A model generated the notes under the pieces. It was given only the letters and a program-made list of their open reading frames with translations. It did no database searches and was not told the DNA's origin. The translations under genes and the position numbers were made by a program. A stretch of 64,000 nucleotides of DNA from Clostridia bacterium. Lineage in GTDB: Bacteria > Bacillota > Clostridia > Christensenellales > CAG-138. The DNA lies in NCBI GenBank assembly GCA_017395105.1, contig JAFPWD010000001.1, positions 1-64,000 of the forward strand. The letters are read 5' to 3'. Numbering within the stretch: the stretch's first letter is position 1; the number at the start of each line of letters is the position of its first letter. Below are positions 40,435 through 48,447 of the stretch, piece after piece.

Positions 40435-41324
40435 GCGAAAGACTTAGAAGAAGTATGCTTTTCGTTCCGGGCAACAACCCGGGCATGATCCGTGACGCGC
40501 ATATCTACGGCTCGGATTCCATTATGTTTGATTTAGAGGACAGCGTTGCCATAACCGAAAAGGATACGGCTCGCTTTCTTGTTTATAAGGCACTCACAAC
40601 GCTCAACTACGGCAAAAAGGAGCTGGTAGTTCGCATAAACGATCTTTCCAGCGGCATCGGCATCATGGACCTTGAGGCGATCGTTCGCGCTCGTCCGGAC
40701 GTTATCCGCCTTCCCAAGACCGAGACCGCGCAGGACGTTATCGACTGCGAAAGGGAGATCGAGCGCATCGAGCGCGAAGCGGGCATCCCCGTCGGCTCCA
40801 CAGGCATGATGGCGGCTATCGAGAGCGCTATCGGCGTTTTGAACGCAAAGGAGATCGCCTTCTCCTCCAAGCGCCTCATCGGTATCGCGCTGGGCGCGGA
40901 GGACTATGTTACCGACCTCAAGACCACCCGCTCCCCCGAGGGCGTTGAGCTTATGTTCGCGCGCGGCATGATTGTGAATGCCGCGAAGGCCGCAGGCATC
41001 ATGGCTCTTGATACCGTTTATTCGGACGTTAATAACGAAGAGGGTTTCCTTGCCGAAGCAACGCTTATCCGCAAGATGGGCTTCGACGGCAAGTCCATCA
41101 TCAACCCCCGTCAGGTCGCTCCGCTCCATGCGGTGTTCACCCCCAGCGAGCGCGATCTCAAGAAGGCCATGGCCATCATGGATGCGATCGCCGAGGCGAA
41201 CGCAAGGGGCTCCGGCGTTGCGAGCCTGAACGGCAAGATGATCGACAAGCCCGTTGTGGCAAGGGCGCAGTATCTGCTTGAGCTCTACGAGAGAAGCAAG
41301 GCCATGCCCGTTGAGGAGGTATAA
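40431..41324 (+). CDS. citE: Citrate lyase beta subunit (citryl-ACP lyase)
   Basis: 297 residues, TIM-barrel of the HpcH/HpaI-CitE type. RRSMLFVPGNNPGM at the start, DSIMFDLEDSVAITEKD with the metal-binding acidic residues, and FDGKSIINPRQV near the end are hallmarks. It cleaves citryl-ACP to acetyl-ACP and oxaloacetate. The oxaloacetate would go to the decarboxylase encoded 3 kb upstream. Confidence 0.96.
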   Translation: MSERLRRSMLFVPGNNPGMIRDAHIYGSDSIMFDLEDSVAITEKDTARFLVYKALTTLNYGKKELVVRINDLSSGIGIMDLEAIVRARPDVIRLPKTETAQDVIDCEREIERIEREAGIPVGSTGMMAAIESAIGVLNAKEIAFSSKRLIGIALGAEDYVTDLKTTRSPEGVELMFARGMIVNAAKAAGIMALDTVYSDVNNEEGFLAEATLIRKMGFDGKSIINPRQVAPLHAVFTPSERDLKKAMAIMDAIAEANARGSGVASLNGKMIDKPVVARAQYLLELYERSKAMPVEEV

Positions 41325-41328
41325 TAAA

Positions 41329-42864
41329 ATGGACGTTAAGAAAATACCGCATATAAACGAAGTTTCCGCATTCCACGGCGAGTACGATCCCAAGGATTGC
41401 GAGCCAAAGAGCACCGTTCGCTTCGATGAGAGGCAGAAGAACAGCAGGAAGGTGCTTCCCTCCATCGAGGAAGCCATCAAGCGTTCCGGTCTCAAGGACG
41501 GCATGACGATCTCCTTCCACCATCATTTCAGAAACGGCGATTACGTTGTGAATATGGTCATCGACGAGATCGCCAAGATGGGCATCAAGAACCTGACACT
41601 TGCCGCTTCGAGCCTCACCGACTGCCATTGGCCGCTCATCGAGCACATCAAGAACGGCGTTATCACCCATATCGAAACCAGCGGTCTGCGCGGCAAGCTC
41701 GCCGAGGAGATCTCCAGGGGTCTTATGGACTTCCCGATCATCTTCCGCTCCCACGGCGGCAGGGCGGCTGCTATCGAAACGGGCGAGCTGCATATCGACG
41801 TTGCGTTCCTCGGCGCACCCTCCTGCGACCCCTACGGCAACGCGAACGGCTACAACCGCGATGATGAAAACTCCTCCTGCTGCGGCTCGCTCGGCTACGC
41901 AAAGCTCGATGCGCAGCACGCGGATAAGTGCATCATCATCACCGACCATCTTGTGAACTTCCCCAACGCGCCCTTCGGCATCGCCGAATCCCGCGTTGAC
42001 TGGGTTGTGGTTGTGGATAATATCGGCGATCCCAAGGGTATAATGAGCGGCGCAACCCGCTACACCAAGAACCCCAAGGAGCTGCTTATCGCAAAGACCG
42101 CGGCTGAGGTTATCGAAGCCAGCGGCTATTTCGAGGATAACTTCTCCATGCAGATGGGTTCCGGCGGCGCGAGCCTTGCCACCGCAAGATTCCTTCGCGA
42201 CAAGATGATCGCAAAGGACATCAAGTGCCGTTTCGCACTCGGCGGCATCACCGGCCAGATCGTTCAGATGCACGAAGAGGGCCTCGTTAAGAAGATTCTG
42301 GACGTTCAGTCCTTCGACCTTATCGCGGCGAACTCCCTCAAGAACAACCGCTTCCATCAGCAGATCGACGCTTCCTACTACGCAAGCTACGTAAACAAGG
42401 GCGCGGCGGTCAATCAGCTCGATTTCGTTATCCTCTCCGCTCTTGAGATCGACGTTGACTTCAATGTAAATGTCATGACCGGTTCGGACGGCGTTATCAG
42501 GGGTGCGGTCGGCGGTCATCCCGACACCGCTGCGGGCGCGAGCCTGACGGTTGTTACAGCTCCCTTGCTTCGCGGCAGGATCCCCACCGTCTGCGAGAGG
42601 GTAAACACCATCTGCACCCCCGGCAGCACCATCGACGTGCTCGTTACCGATCAGGGCGTTGCGGTCAACCCGAACCGCCCCGAGCTCAAGGAAAAGCTGA
42701 TCGCGGCGGGTCTGCCCGTTACCACTATCGAGAAGCTCAAGGAGCGCGCGGAGAAGGTCGTCGGCAAGCCCGAGCCCATTCAGTACACCGACCGCATCGT
42801 TGGCGTTCTGATGTATCGCAACAACACCGTTATCGACGTTATCCGCCAGATCAAAGAGGACTGA
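41329..42864 (+). CDS. citF: Citrate lyase alpha subunit (citrate:acetyl-ACP transferase)
   Basis: 511 residues from ATG 41329 (GAGGAGGT upstream); the longer frame overlaps citE and is rejected. SFHHHFRNGDYVVN, the FRSHGGRAAAIETGEL region and SDGVIRGAVGGHPDTAAGA are CitF hallmarks of this CoA-transferase-like fold. It swaps acetyl for citrate on the carrier protein. Codon use is strongly biased, suggesting high expression. Confidence 0.97.
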   Translation: MDVKKIPHINEVSAFHGEYDPKDCEPKSTVRFDERQKNSRKVLPSIEEAIKRSGLKDGMTISFHHHFRNGDYVVNMVIDEIAKMGIKNLTLAASSLTDCHWPLIEHIKNGVITHIETSGLRGKLAEEISRGLMDFPIIFRSHGGRAAAIETGELHIDVAFLGAPSCDPYGNANGYNRDDENSSCCGSLGYAKLDAQHADKCIIITDHLVNFPNAPFGIAESRVDWVVVVDNIGDPKGIMSGATRYTKNPKELLIAKTAAEVIEASGYFEDNFSMQMGSGGASLATARFLRDKMIAKDIKCRFALGGITGQIVQMHEEGLVKKILDVQSFDLIAANSLKNNRFHQQIDASYYASYVNKGAAVNQLDFVILSALEIDVDFNVNVMTGSDGVIRGAVGGHPDTAAGASLTVVTAPLLRGRIPTVCERVNTICTPGSTIDVLVTDQGVAVNPNRPELKEKLIAAGLPVTTIEKLKERAEKVVGKPEPIQYTDRIVGVLMYRNNTVIDVIRQIKED

Positions 42865-42890
42865 CGGTAAAATTGAAAGGATAATCTCGT

Positions 42891-43928
42891 TTGAGTTTTA
42901 TTATTTCGGAAGCTGCGGGTCTATACGGCCCGCAGCTTGAAAAATTGAATAGGTTCCTTGAAAAGATGGGGCTTAGATACGAAGGCGGCGCGGAATACAC
43001 CGTTTTTTTGACCGATGAGGACGGCGAGGTGCTCGGCACGGGCTCTCTCTGCGGAAGCGTTCTCAAGTATATTGCGGTGGACGACAGCCTTCAGGGTGAG
43101 GGCGGCGCGGCGGCGATAGTTTCGCGCCTTGTTTCACGCGCCTATATGATGGGAAGAAAGAAGCTCTTTCTTTTCACCAAGCCGCAGAACGAATACATGT
43201 TCCGAAGCCTCGGCTTCTTCCCGCTCGCCGAGGTAAACGGCGCGGTCTATATGGAAAACAGCCGCCGAGGGCTTTCTGATTATCTCGATTCGCTCGAAAA
43301 GGGCGAGGGCATGCAGGGTGCGATCGTTGCAAACTGCAACCCGTTTACGAACGGGCATAAATACTTGATGGAAACGGCGGCGGCGCTTGTGGACACGCTG
43401 CACGTTTTCGTGGTCAGCGAGGATGCATCCGACTTTCCGTTCAGCCTGCGCTATGAGATGGTAAAAAGAGGCACGGCGCATATAAAAAATCTTATTTTGC
43501 ACCAAAGCGGGGACTACATGATCTCGCATTCCACGTTCCCTACCTATTTTATAAAGGATATGGCGAAGGCGAAGGATGTGAACGTTGAACTTGATCTTAC
43601 GTTATTTGGGAAAAGAATCGCCCCTGCGCTTGATATAAAAAAACGATTCGTCGGCACCGAGCCCTATTGCGAGGTAACGGGCGCATACAACGAGGCAATG
43701 AAGCGGATACTGCCGAGATTCGGCATAGAGGTCATAGAAATAGAGCGCAAGGGCGGCATAAGCGCGAGCAAGGTGCGCGAAGCGATGAAAAACGGCGATA
43801 TAAATTTGATAAAAAGGCTTGTTCCCGGCTCAACTTATGATATAATAAAGGATATGGTCGTGCCGAGCAAAGGAGCGCGCGAATACGGGAGCACCGATCG
43901 CGGCGCTGATGCGGACGAAACCGTTTAA
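42891..43928 (+). CDS. citC: Citrate (pro-3S)-lyase ligase
   Basis: 345 residues with TTG start 42891, supported by AAAGGA. The N-terminal part is GNAT-like (about 1-130), the C-terminal part a nucleotidyltransferase with NCNPFTNGHKYLME and ISASKVREAM motifs. It re-acetylates the CitD prosthetic group using acetate and ATP, activating the lyase. The unusual start may keep its level below that of CitDEF. Confidence 0.95.
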   Translation: MSFIISEAAGLYGPQLEKLNRFLEKMGLRYEGGAEYTVFLTDEDGEVLGTGSLCGSVLKYIAVDDSLQGEGGAAAIVSRLVSRAYMMGRKKLFLFTKPQNEYMFRSLGFFPLAEVNGAVYMENSRRGLSDYLDSLEKGEGMQGAIVANCNPFTNGHKYLMETAAALVDTLHVFVVSEDASDFPFSLRYEMVKRGTAHIKNLILHQSGDYMISHSTFPTYFIKDMAKAKDVNVELDLTLFGKRIAPALDIKKRFVGTEPYCEVTGAYNEAMKRILPRFGIEVIEIERKGGISASKVREAMKNGDINLIKRLVPGSTYDIIKDMVVPSKGAREYGSTDRGADADETV

Positions 43929-43944
43929 TAAAGGAGCAGCGAAT

Positions 43945-45630
43945 ATGTTAAGAAAAAAGAGCATAATAATCGCAATAGTGCTTGCCGTGCTTGCGGTCGG
44001 AGCAGCTTATGCATACGTTGAATACGTTTACCCCAGGGTGGTGGAGCCCGCGGAAACCTATGCGCAGGCAAGAAACCTGTATAACAGCGGAAACTACGTT
44101 CAGGCCGCGCTGAAGCTTGAATCCATACCGAAGTATTCCGACTCCGTTAGAGTCTCAAAGCAGGCATGGAAGCTTGCGGGCGATAATGCCTATAATGAGG
44201 GTAATTTCGATCTTGCTTCGGCCTGCTATATGAAGGCGGGCTCAAACGCGGAGGACATTGCAAGGATGGATGACTGCTATCTCCGCCTTGCGGAAAATGC
44301 GTTTGAAAACGATATGATCTCCCGCGGTGAGGCGTATCTGGAGTGCGTTTCGGATGCGGACGGAAACTCGGATAGGATAGACAATATCAGAATTAACGCG
44401 GCAAGCGCGGCGCTCGCTGCGGGAGTGAACGCATCGAGTATATCGCGAGCGGTGGAGAGGCTCGGCTTATGCAGCGAAAAGGCGATGCCGAGGGCTATCG
44501 AGCTTCTTATGAACAAGGGCAAGGCTGTGCTTGCGGTATTCGATCTTGACTCTGCAAACTCGCTCTTCAATGCGGCAAGGCGATTTACCGCAGAGGATAA
44601 GCTGGCGGCGTTGGATGAAAGCATCGCTTCGGAATGGACGCAGACCGGCATTGCCGCGCTGGAAAGAGGAATGACCTCGGTTGCCGAAAAATGCTTCAAT
44701 ATGAGCGGATACGTGCCCGAGCTGCAGAATGCCGAAGCGCAGTACGCGAGGGCGGAGCAGCTCTATGCAAACGGCGAGGTCTTCGCTGCCTACAGTATTT
44801 TCAGAAAGCTCGGAGATTATAAAAACAGCAGGGATATGACGGCTGCTATAGTTGAGCTGATCAGCAGGATGCCGAATGCCGGCTCCGAAAACGCTTATGC
44901 GATGCTCGATCTGGACGGCACGGTCAAGCTTTATGGCGATGCATGGGTGACGGGTGAACCGAATTGGACGGATATTAAGCAGATCTCCGTTGGCAAAACC
45001 CCGTTTATTCTTGCCGTGGGCAAAGACGGCAGAGTGCACAGCGCAGGCAGAAATACCGATGACTGCACGAACGTATCCTCCTGGGATCAGATAGTAATGG
45101 TTTCATGCGGCGCTGCCCATTCAATGGGTCTGAGAGCCGACGGCACCGTGGTGCTCACGGGCTCGATCGCCGATGGCGCAAACAATACGGCATCCTGGCG
45201 TGAGATCGTTTATATCGCATCAGGCATGGATTCCTGCTATGGCGTTATGCAAAACGGCAGAGCGGTCGCCTCGGGAGCGAACGGCTCCGGCCAATGCGAC
45301 GTATCCTCCTGGGAAAACATTAAGCAGATCTCCGCAGGCAACAGGCATGCGGTCGGCCTCAGGGAGGATGGAACGGTCGCAGCCTGCGGCGACAATACCT
45401 ATGGCCAGTGCGAAGTTTCCTCCTGGACCGACGTGGTCTTTGTTTCGGCGGGCGCTTACCACACCGTTGCCCTCAAGGCGGACGGAACGCTGCTCGCTTG
45501 CGGAAAGAACGACGACGGCGAATGCGGCGTAAGCAGGTTCAGCGGCGCGGCGGCGGTCTCCGCAGGAACGGGTTATACCATCATCGTTTTTGAGGACGGC
45601 ACAAACAGGCTCATCGGCAGAACGAACTGA
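43945..45630 (+). CDS. Membrane-anchored TPR plus RCC1-like repeat protein in the citrate operon
   Basis: 561 residues from ATG 43945 (AAGGAG upstream), 16 bases after citC. An N-terminal helix (about 5-27) anchors it. TPR-like helical repeats fill about 40-310, e.g. ARNLYNSGNYVQAALKLESI and the GEVFAAYSIFRKLGDYKNS unit. The C-terminal part has about six RCC1-type blades with (G/S)LR-x-DGTV and GQC-x-VSSW motifs. Most of the chain should lie outside the membrane. No role in citrate metabolism is known; it may only share the transcript. Confidence 0.75.
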   Translation: MLRKKSIIIAIVLAVLAVGAAYAYVEYVYPRVVEPAETYAQARNLYNSGNYVQAALKLESIPKYSDSVRVSKQAWKLAGDNAYNEGNFDLASACYMKAGSNAEDIARMDDCYLRLAENAFENDMISRGEAYLECVSDADGNSDRIDNIRINAASAALAAGVNASSISRAVERLGLCSEKAMPRAIELLMNKGKAVLAVFDLDSANSLFNAARRFTAEDKLAALDESIASEWTQTGIAALERGMTSVAEKCFNMSGYVPELQNAEAQYARAEQLYANGEVFAAYSIFRKLGDYKNSRDMTAAIVELISRMPNAGSENAYAMLDLDGTVKLYGDAWVTGEPNWTDIKQISVGKTPFILAVGKDGRVHSAGRNTDDCTNVSSWDQIVMVSCGAAHSMGLRADGTVVLTGSIADGANNTASWREIVYIASGMDSCYGVMQNGRAVASGANGSGQCDVSSWENIKQISAGNRHAVGLREDGTVAACGDNTYGQCEVSSWTDVVFVSAGAYHTVALKADGTLLACGKNDDGECGVSRFSGAAAVSAGTGYTIIVFEDGTNRLIGRTN

Positions 45631-45653
45631 GCGAAGCTTCCCGAATAAAAAAC

Positions 45654-45692
45654 GGCGGCGCTCCTTTTCTTCAAGGAGAGCCGCCTTCTTTA
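45654..45692 (+). terminator. Terminator between the RCC1 gene and citXG
   Basis: GGCGGC-G-CTCCTT (45654-45666) pairs with AAGGAG-A-GCCGCC (45673-45685), then TTCTTT. It may separate citXG from the main operon or attenuate it. Confidence 0.65.
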
Positions 45693-45731
45693 AACGGTGC
45701 TCGGAAGAAGGGACACGGATTACTATTTGTA

Positions 45732-47225
45732 ATGAAAAAAGACAGCGAAAAAAAGGAATATCTCTTCGCTCCCGCAAGCGTGGAGCAGATGGCAGCAAGG
45801 CGCGAAAGGCGCGTTTGGGAGCAGCGAGAAATGCTCGAGCGCGGCGGGGAAAACCGCTGCGTGGTGTGCATCGGCATGAATATTGCAGGGCCGAACAAGC
45901 GCAGCGGGCTTATCGATGCGGCGTTTTTGGATGCGGTGCTCCATCTGATGATGAGCGCGGGAATCGGCAAGATGCTCGAAGCGAGGGATGGGAGCGGCGC
46001 GGAGCTGCGCTTTATAAATGAAAACACGGGCATAGAGGCGCTTATCGCGCTCGATATGAGCCCCGAAAAACTCAAGCGAATATGCGTGGAGATAGAGGAG
46101 CAGCATCCCGCGGGCAGGCTCTTTGATATGGACGTTATCGCGAAAAACGGCGAAAAGCTCGGAAGGAGCGAGCCGCGAAAATGCTTTATATGCGCGAAAA
46201 ACGCATCGGTCTGCGCCCGAAGCCGCGCTCACACGGTGGAGGAGCTGCAAAAGGCCGTGCAGAGGATGCTTTCATATTGGCTTGCACGGAAAATTGGGCT
46301 GCTTGCGAAAAATGCGCTTTATTCGGAGGTGCATATAACGCCCAAGCCCGGGCTTGTGGATGAAAACAACAGCGGCGCCAACACGGACATGGACGCTGAG
46401 CTTTTTGAACGCAGCGCTGAAAGTTTGCAAATGTATTATGAGCGCATTGCGGCAAGCACGATACAATACTGCTGCGGTGAAAAAAACGATGCTTCGGCAA
46501 AGGAATTCTTCAGCAGCCTGAGAAGCCTCGGCATCGATGCCGAAAAGGCCATGCTCGATGCTACGGGCGGAGTGAACACTCATCGCGGCGCGATCTATTC
46601 GCTTGGGCTGCTCGCAAGCGCGGCGGCGCATGATATCGCAAGCGGCATATTTGCGGCGGATGAATGCGGGCTTCGCGGCAAGCTCCCGAATGGATACGAT
46701 CTTGCCGACAGCCTCGTGCGCACGGCGGCGGAGCTTGCCCGCTCGCTCGGCGACAACAGCACAGCCACCTCCAACGGCGCGAAAATGCGCGAAAAATACG
46801 GCGTGGAAGGCCCTGTTCAGCAGGCTCAGCAGGGTTTTCCGCTCGCAATGCTTGCAAAAGCCGCCAAAGGGGAGTATTATAATAGACACGGTCGGGGCGG
46901 CTCGGAGCTCGCGTGGGCGTATGCGCTTATCCGCGTTATGGCGGTGATGGACGACAACAACGCCCTGAAGCGCGGGGGAGAAGAGGGCGCGGCATTCGTG
47001 AAAAATCGCGCTTCGGAGCTGGCTTCGCTTGCCATGCGCCTCGATCCCGCCGAATTCAGCGCGGCGCTTCTTGAGTTCGATGCCGAGCTGATAGAAAGAA
47101 ACATTAGCTGCGGCGGCGCGGCTGATATGCTCGCCCTGGCGCTGTTTCTCGAAGAGATCGAAAAGCATTATGCGCGGGCTTTGGCGCTGCTCGCTTCCTC
47201 GGAAAGCAAAGATCGATCAATGTGA
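45732..47225 (+). CDS. citXG: CitX-CitG fusion for citrate lyase prosthetic group synthesis
   Basis: 497 residues. Residues about 20-180 are CitX, with GRLFDMDVI and RKCFICAKNASVCARSRAH, which transfers the phosphoribosyl-dephospho-CoA group to CitD. Residues about 195-497 are CitG, with VHITPKPGLVDENNSGANTDMD and GGVNTHRGAIYSLGLL, which makes that group from ATP and dephospho-CoA. The two steps are joined in one protein. The ribosome site is weak, in keeping with the small amount of enzyme needed. Confidence 0.93.
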   Translation: MKKDSEKKEYLFAPASVEQMAARRERRVWEQREMLERGGENRCVVCIGMNIAGPNKRSGLIDAAFLDAVLHLMMSAGIGKMLEARDGSGAELRFINENTGIEALIALDMSPEKLKRICVEIEEQHPAGRLFDMDVIAKNGEKLGRSEPRKCFICAKNASVCARSRAHTVEELQKAVQRMLSYWLARKIGLLAKNALYSEVHITPKPGLVDENNSGANTDMDAELFERSAESLQMYYERIAASTIQYCCGEKNDASAKEFFSSLRSLGIDAEKAMLDATGGVNTHRGAIYSLGLLASAAAHDIASGIFAADECGLRGKLPNGYDLADSLVRTAAELARSLGDNSTATSNGAKMREKYGVEGPVQQAQQGFPLAMLAKAAKGEYYNRHGRGGSELAWAYALIRVMAVMDDNNALKRGGEEGAAFVKNRASELASLAMRLDPAEFSAALLEFDAELIERNISCGGAADMLALALFLEEIEKHYARALALLASSESKDRSM

Positions 47226-47250
47226 ATGCCGAATGAATATGAATAACGAA

Positions 47251-47300
47251 GAGCTGCCTGCGTGAGCTCGACCTCAACTATTCACTATTCATTCTTCACC
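47251..47300 (+). repeat. Inverted copy of the interspersed repeat before murI
   Basis: GAGCT-9-AGCTC hairpin (47251-47269) is followed by CCTCAACTATTCACTATTCA and TTCTTCACCATTAATTATT. The hairpin differs in sequence from those of other copies while the ACTATTCA part is kept. Confidence 0.6.
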
Positions 47301-47344
47301 ATTAATTATTAAAAAGGGAATCCCTCACCGCAACGGAGCAAAAG

Positions 47345-48127
47345 ATGGATAACAGACCTATCGGGATCTTCGATTCGGGCATGGGCGGAGTGAGCCTCCT
47401 TCGGGATGCGCACCTGCTTCTGCCGAAGGAAAACTTCATATTTTATGGCGACAATAAAAACGCCCCCTACGGCGACAGAACCGAGGAGGAGATCCTTTCG
47501 CTCACCTCGGCAGCGGCGGATTATCTGGTTGAGCACGGCGTAAAGGCGCTGGTGCTCGCCTGCAATACAGCAACGAGCGCATCCATAAACATATTAAGAA
47601 GAAAGCTCGCCGTGCCGGTGGTCAGCATCGAGCCCGCGATCAAGCCCGCCTGCGAAAGAGCGGGGGAGGGCAAGGTGTTTATGCTCGCAACGGCGGCGAC
47701 CACGCGGCTTGCCCGCTACCGCGCACTTTTGGAGCGCATGCCCGATCCTTCCCGCGTTATCAATATCGGACTCAGCGGCATGGTTGCAAGGGTGGAGCGC
47801 GGCGAAACCGAGATTGGCGCGTATGACGACATCCTCAACGAGTACCTTGAGCCCTATTTCGGCGAAACGGCGGATGCGATCGTGCTCGGCTGCACTCATT
47901 ACGTTTTCGCGGGCGAAGCGATCCGCGAGTATTTCCTGCGCCATTTCAAGGGCGAGTGCAGGCTGTTTGACGGCAACCGCGCCACGGCGTGCCAGCTTGG
48001 AAGGGTGCTCGAGCGAAACGGGCTTTTGAATCCCGGAGGCTGCGGAAAAGTCGTATTCACGACCAGCGGAGAGCCGGAAAAGCTCGCGCCCATATTCGAT
48101 AGGTTTTTAAACACCCCTTTGGATTGA
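47345..48127 (+). CDS. murI: Glutamate racemase
   Basis: 260 residues, full length. IGIFDSGMGGVSLLRD at the start, and the two catalytic cysteines in VLACNTATSAS and VLGCTHYVF. It supplies D-glutamate for peptidoglycan in the cytoplasm. GGAG precedes ATG 47345. Confidence 0.96.
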   Translation: MDNRPIGIFDSGMGGVSLLRDAHLLLPKENFIFYGDNKNAPYGDRTEEEILSLTSAAADYLVEHGVKALVLACNTATSASINILRRKLAVPVVSIEPAIKPACERAGEGKVFMLATAATTRLARYRALLERMPDPSRVINIGLSGMVARVERGETEIGAYDDILNEYLEPYFGETADAIVLGCTHYVFAGEAIREYFLRHFKGECRLFDGNRATACQLGRVLERNGLLNPGGCGKVVFTTSGEPEKLAPIFDRFLNTPLD

Positions 48128-48278
48128 GGGGCAATTCGGCGCAATAAGCGGGCAAAAAAGGCGCCGGAATAAATAATATATAACGAATAGGCAATACATA
48201 GTTTAAAAAACACTTTAAATCAAAGCAAATTAGACGAGCGACTAACGGCCCTTGGGTTTCAAAAATTGCATAAACCCC

Positions 48279-48308
48279 CTTACATTTTCGGCAACATTCT
48301 GATATAAT
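48279..48308 (+). promoter_or_regulatory. Extended -10 promoter of the first dockerin gene
   Basis: CTTACA (48279-48284), 18-bp spacer, TATAAT (48303-48308) preceded by TGA, giving the extended TGnTATAAT. The TTCTGATATA(A/C)T context is shared with the scaffoldin promoter at 56165. Confidence 0.6.
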
Positions 48309-48411
48309 AGTGATACGCATTATGGAATGGCTTTTCCCGTGCGCAGAATTCATCGAAGCTATAACTGCGGCCCACGGTTCCGGGCTTCCGGGCTTAGAGC
48401 CGGACGCGGTT

Positions 48412-48447
48412 TTAGACTTAAAAAAATCTTTGGAAGGAGATTCACAC
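48412..48447 (+). promoter_or_regulatory. Conserved leader with the ribosome site in a hairpin loop
   Basis: TTAGACTTAAAAAAATC, then TTTGGAAGGAGATT, then the ATG at 48448. The segment is identical, apart from one A, to the scaffoldin leader at 56317. AATCT (48425-48429) can pair with AGATT (48438-48442), leaving TTGGAAGG in the loop. Confidence 0.6.

Noticed and set aside
41254-41328. citF starting inside citE at 41254
   Set aside because: The extra residues are the shifted citE frame. ATG 41329 has a strong GAGGAGGT site and matches the family start.
43945-45630. Eukaryotic contamination because of RCC1 repeats
   Set aside because: The gene has a bacterial ribosome site, matching codon use and tight spacing to citC. 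RCC1-like repeats are common in Clostridia surface proteins.
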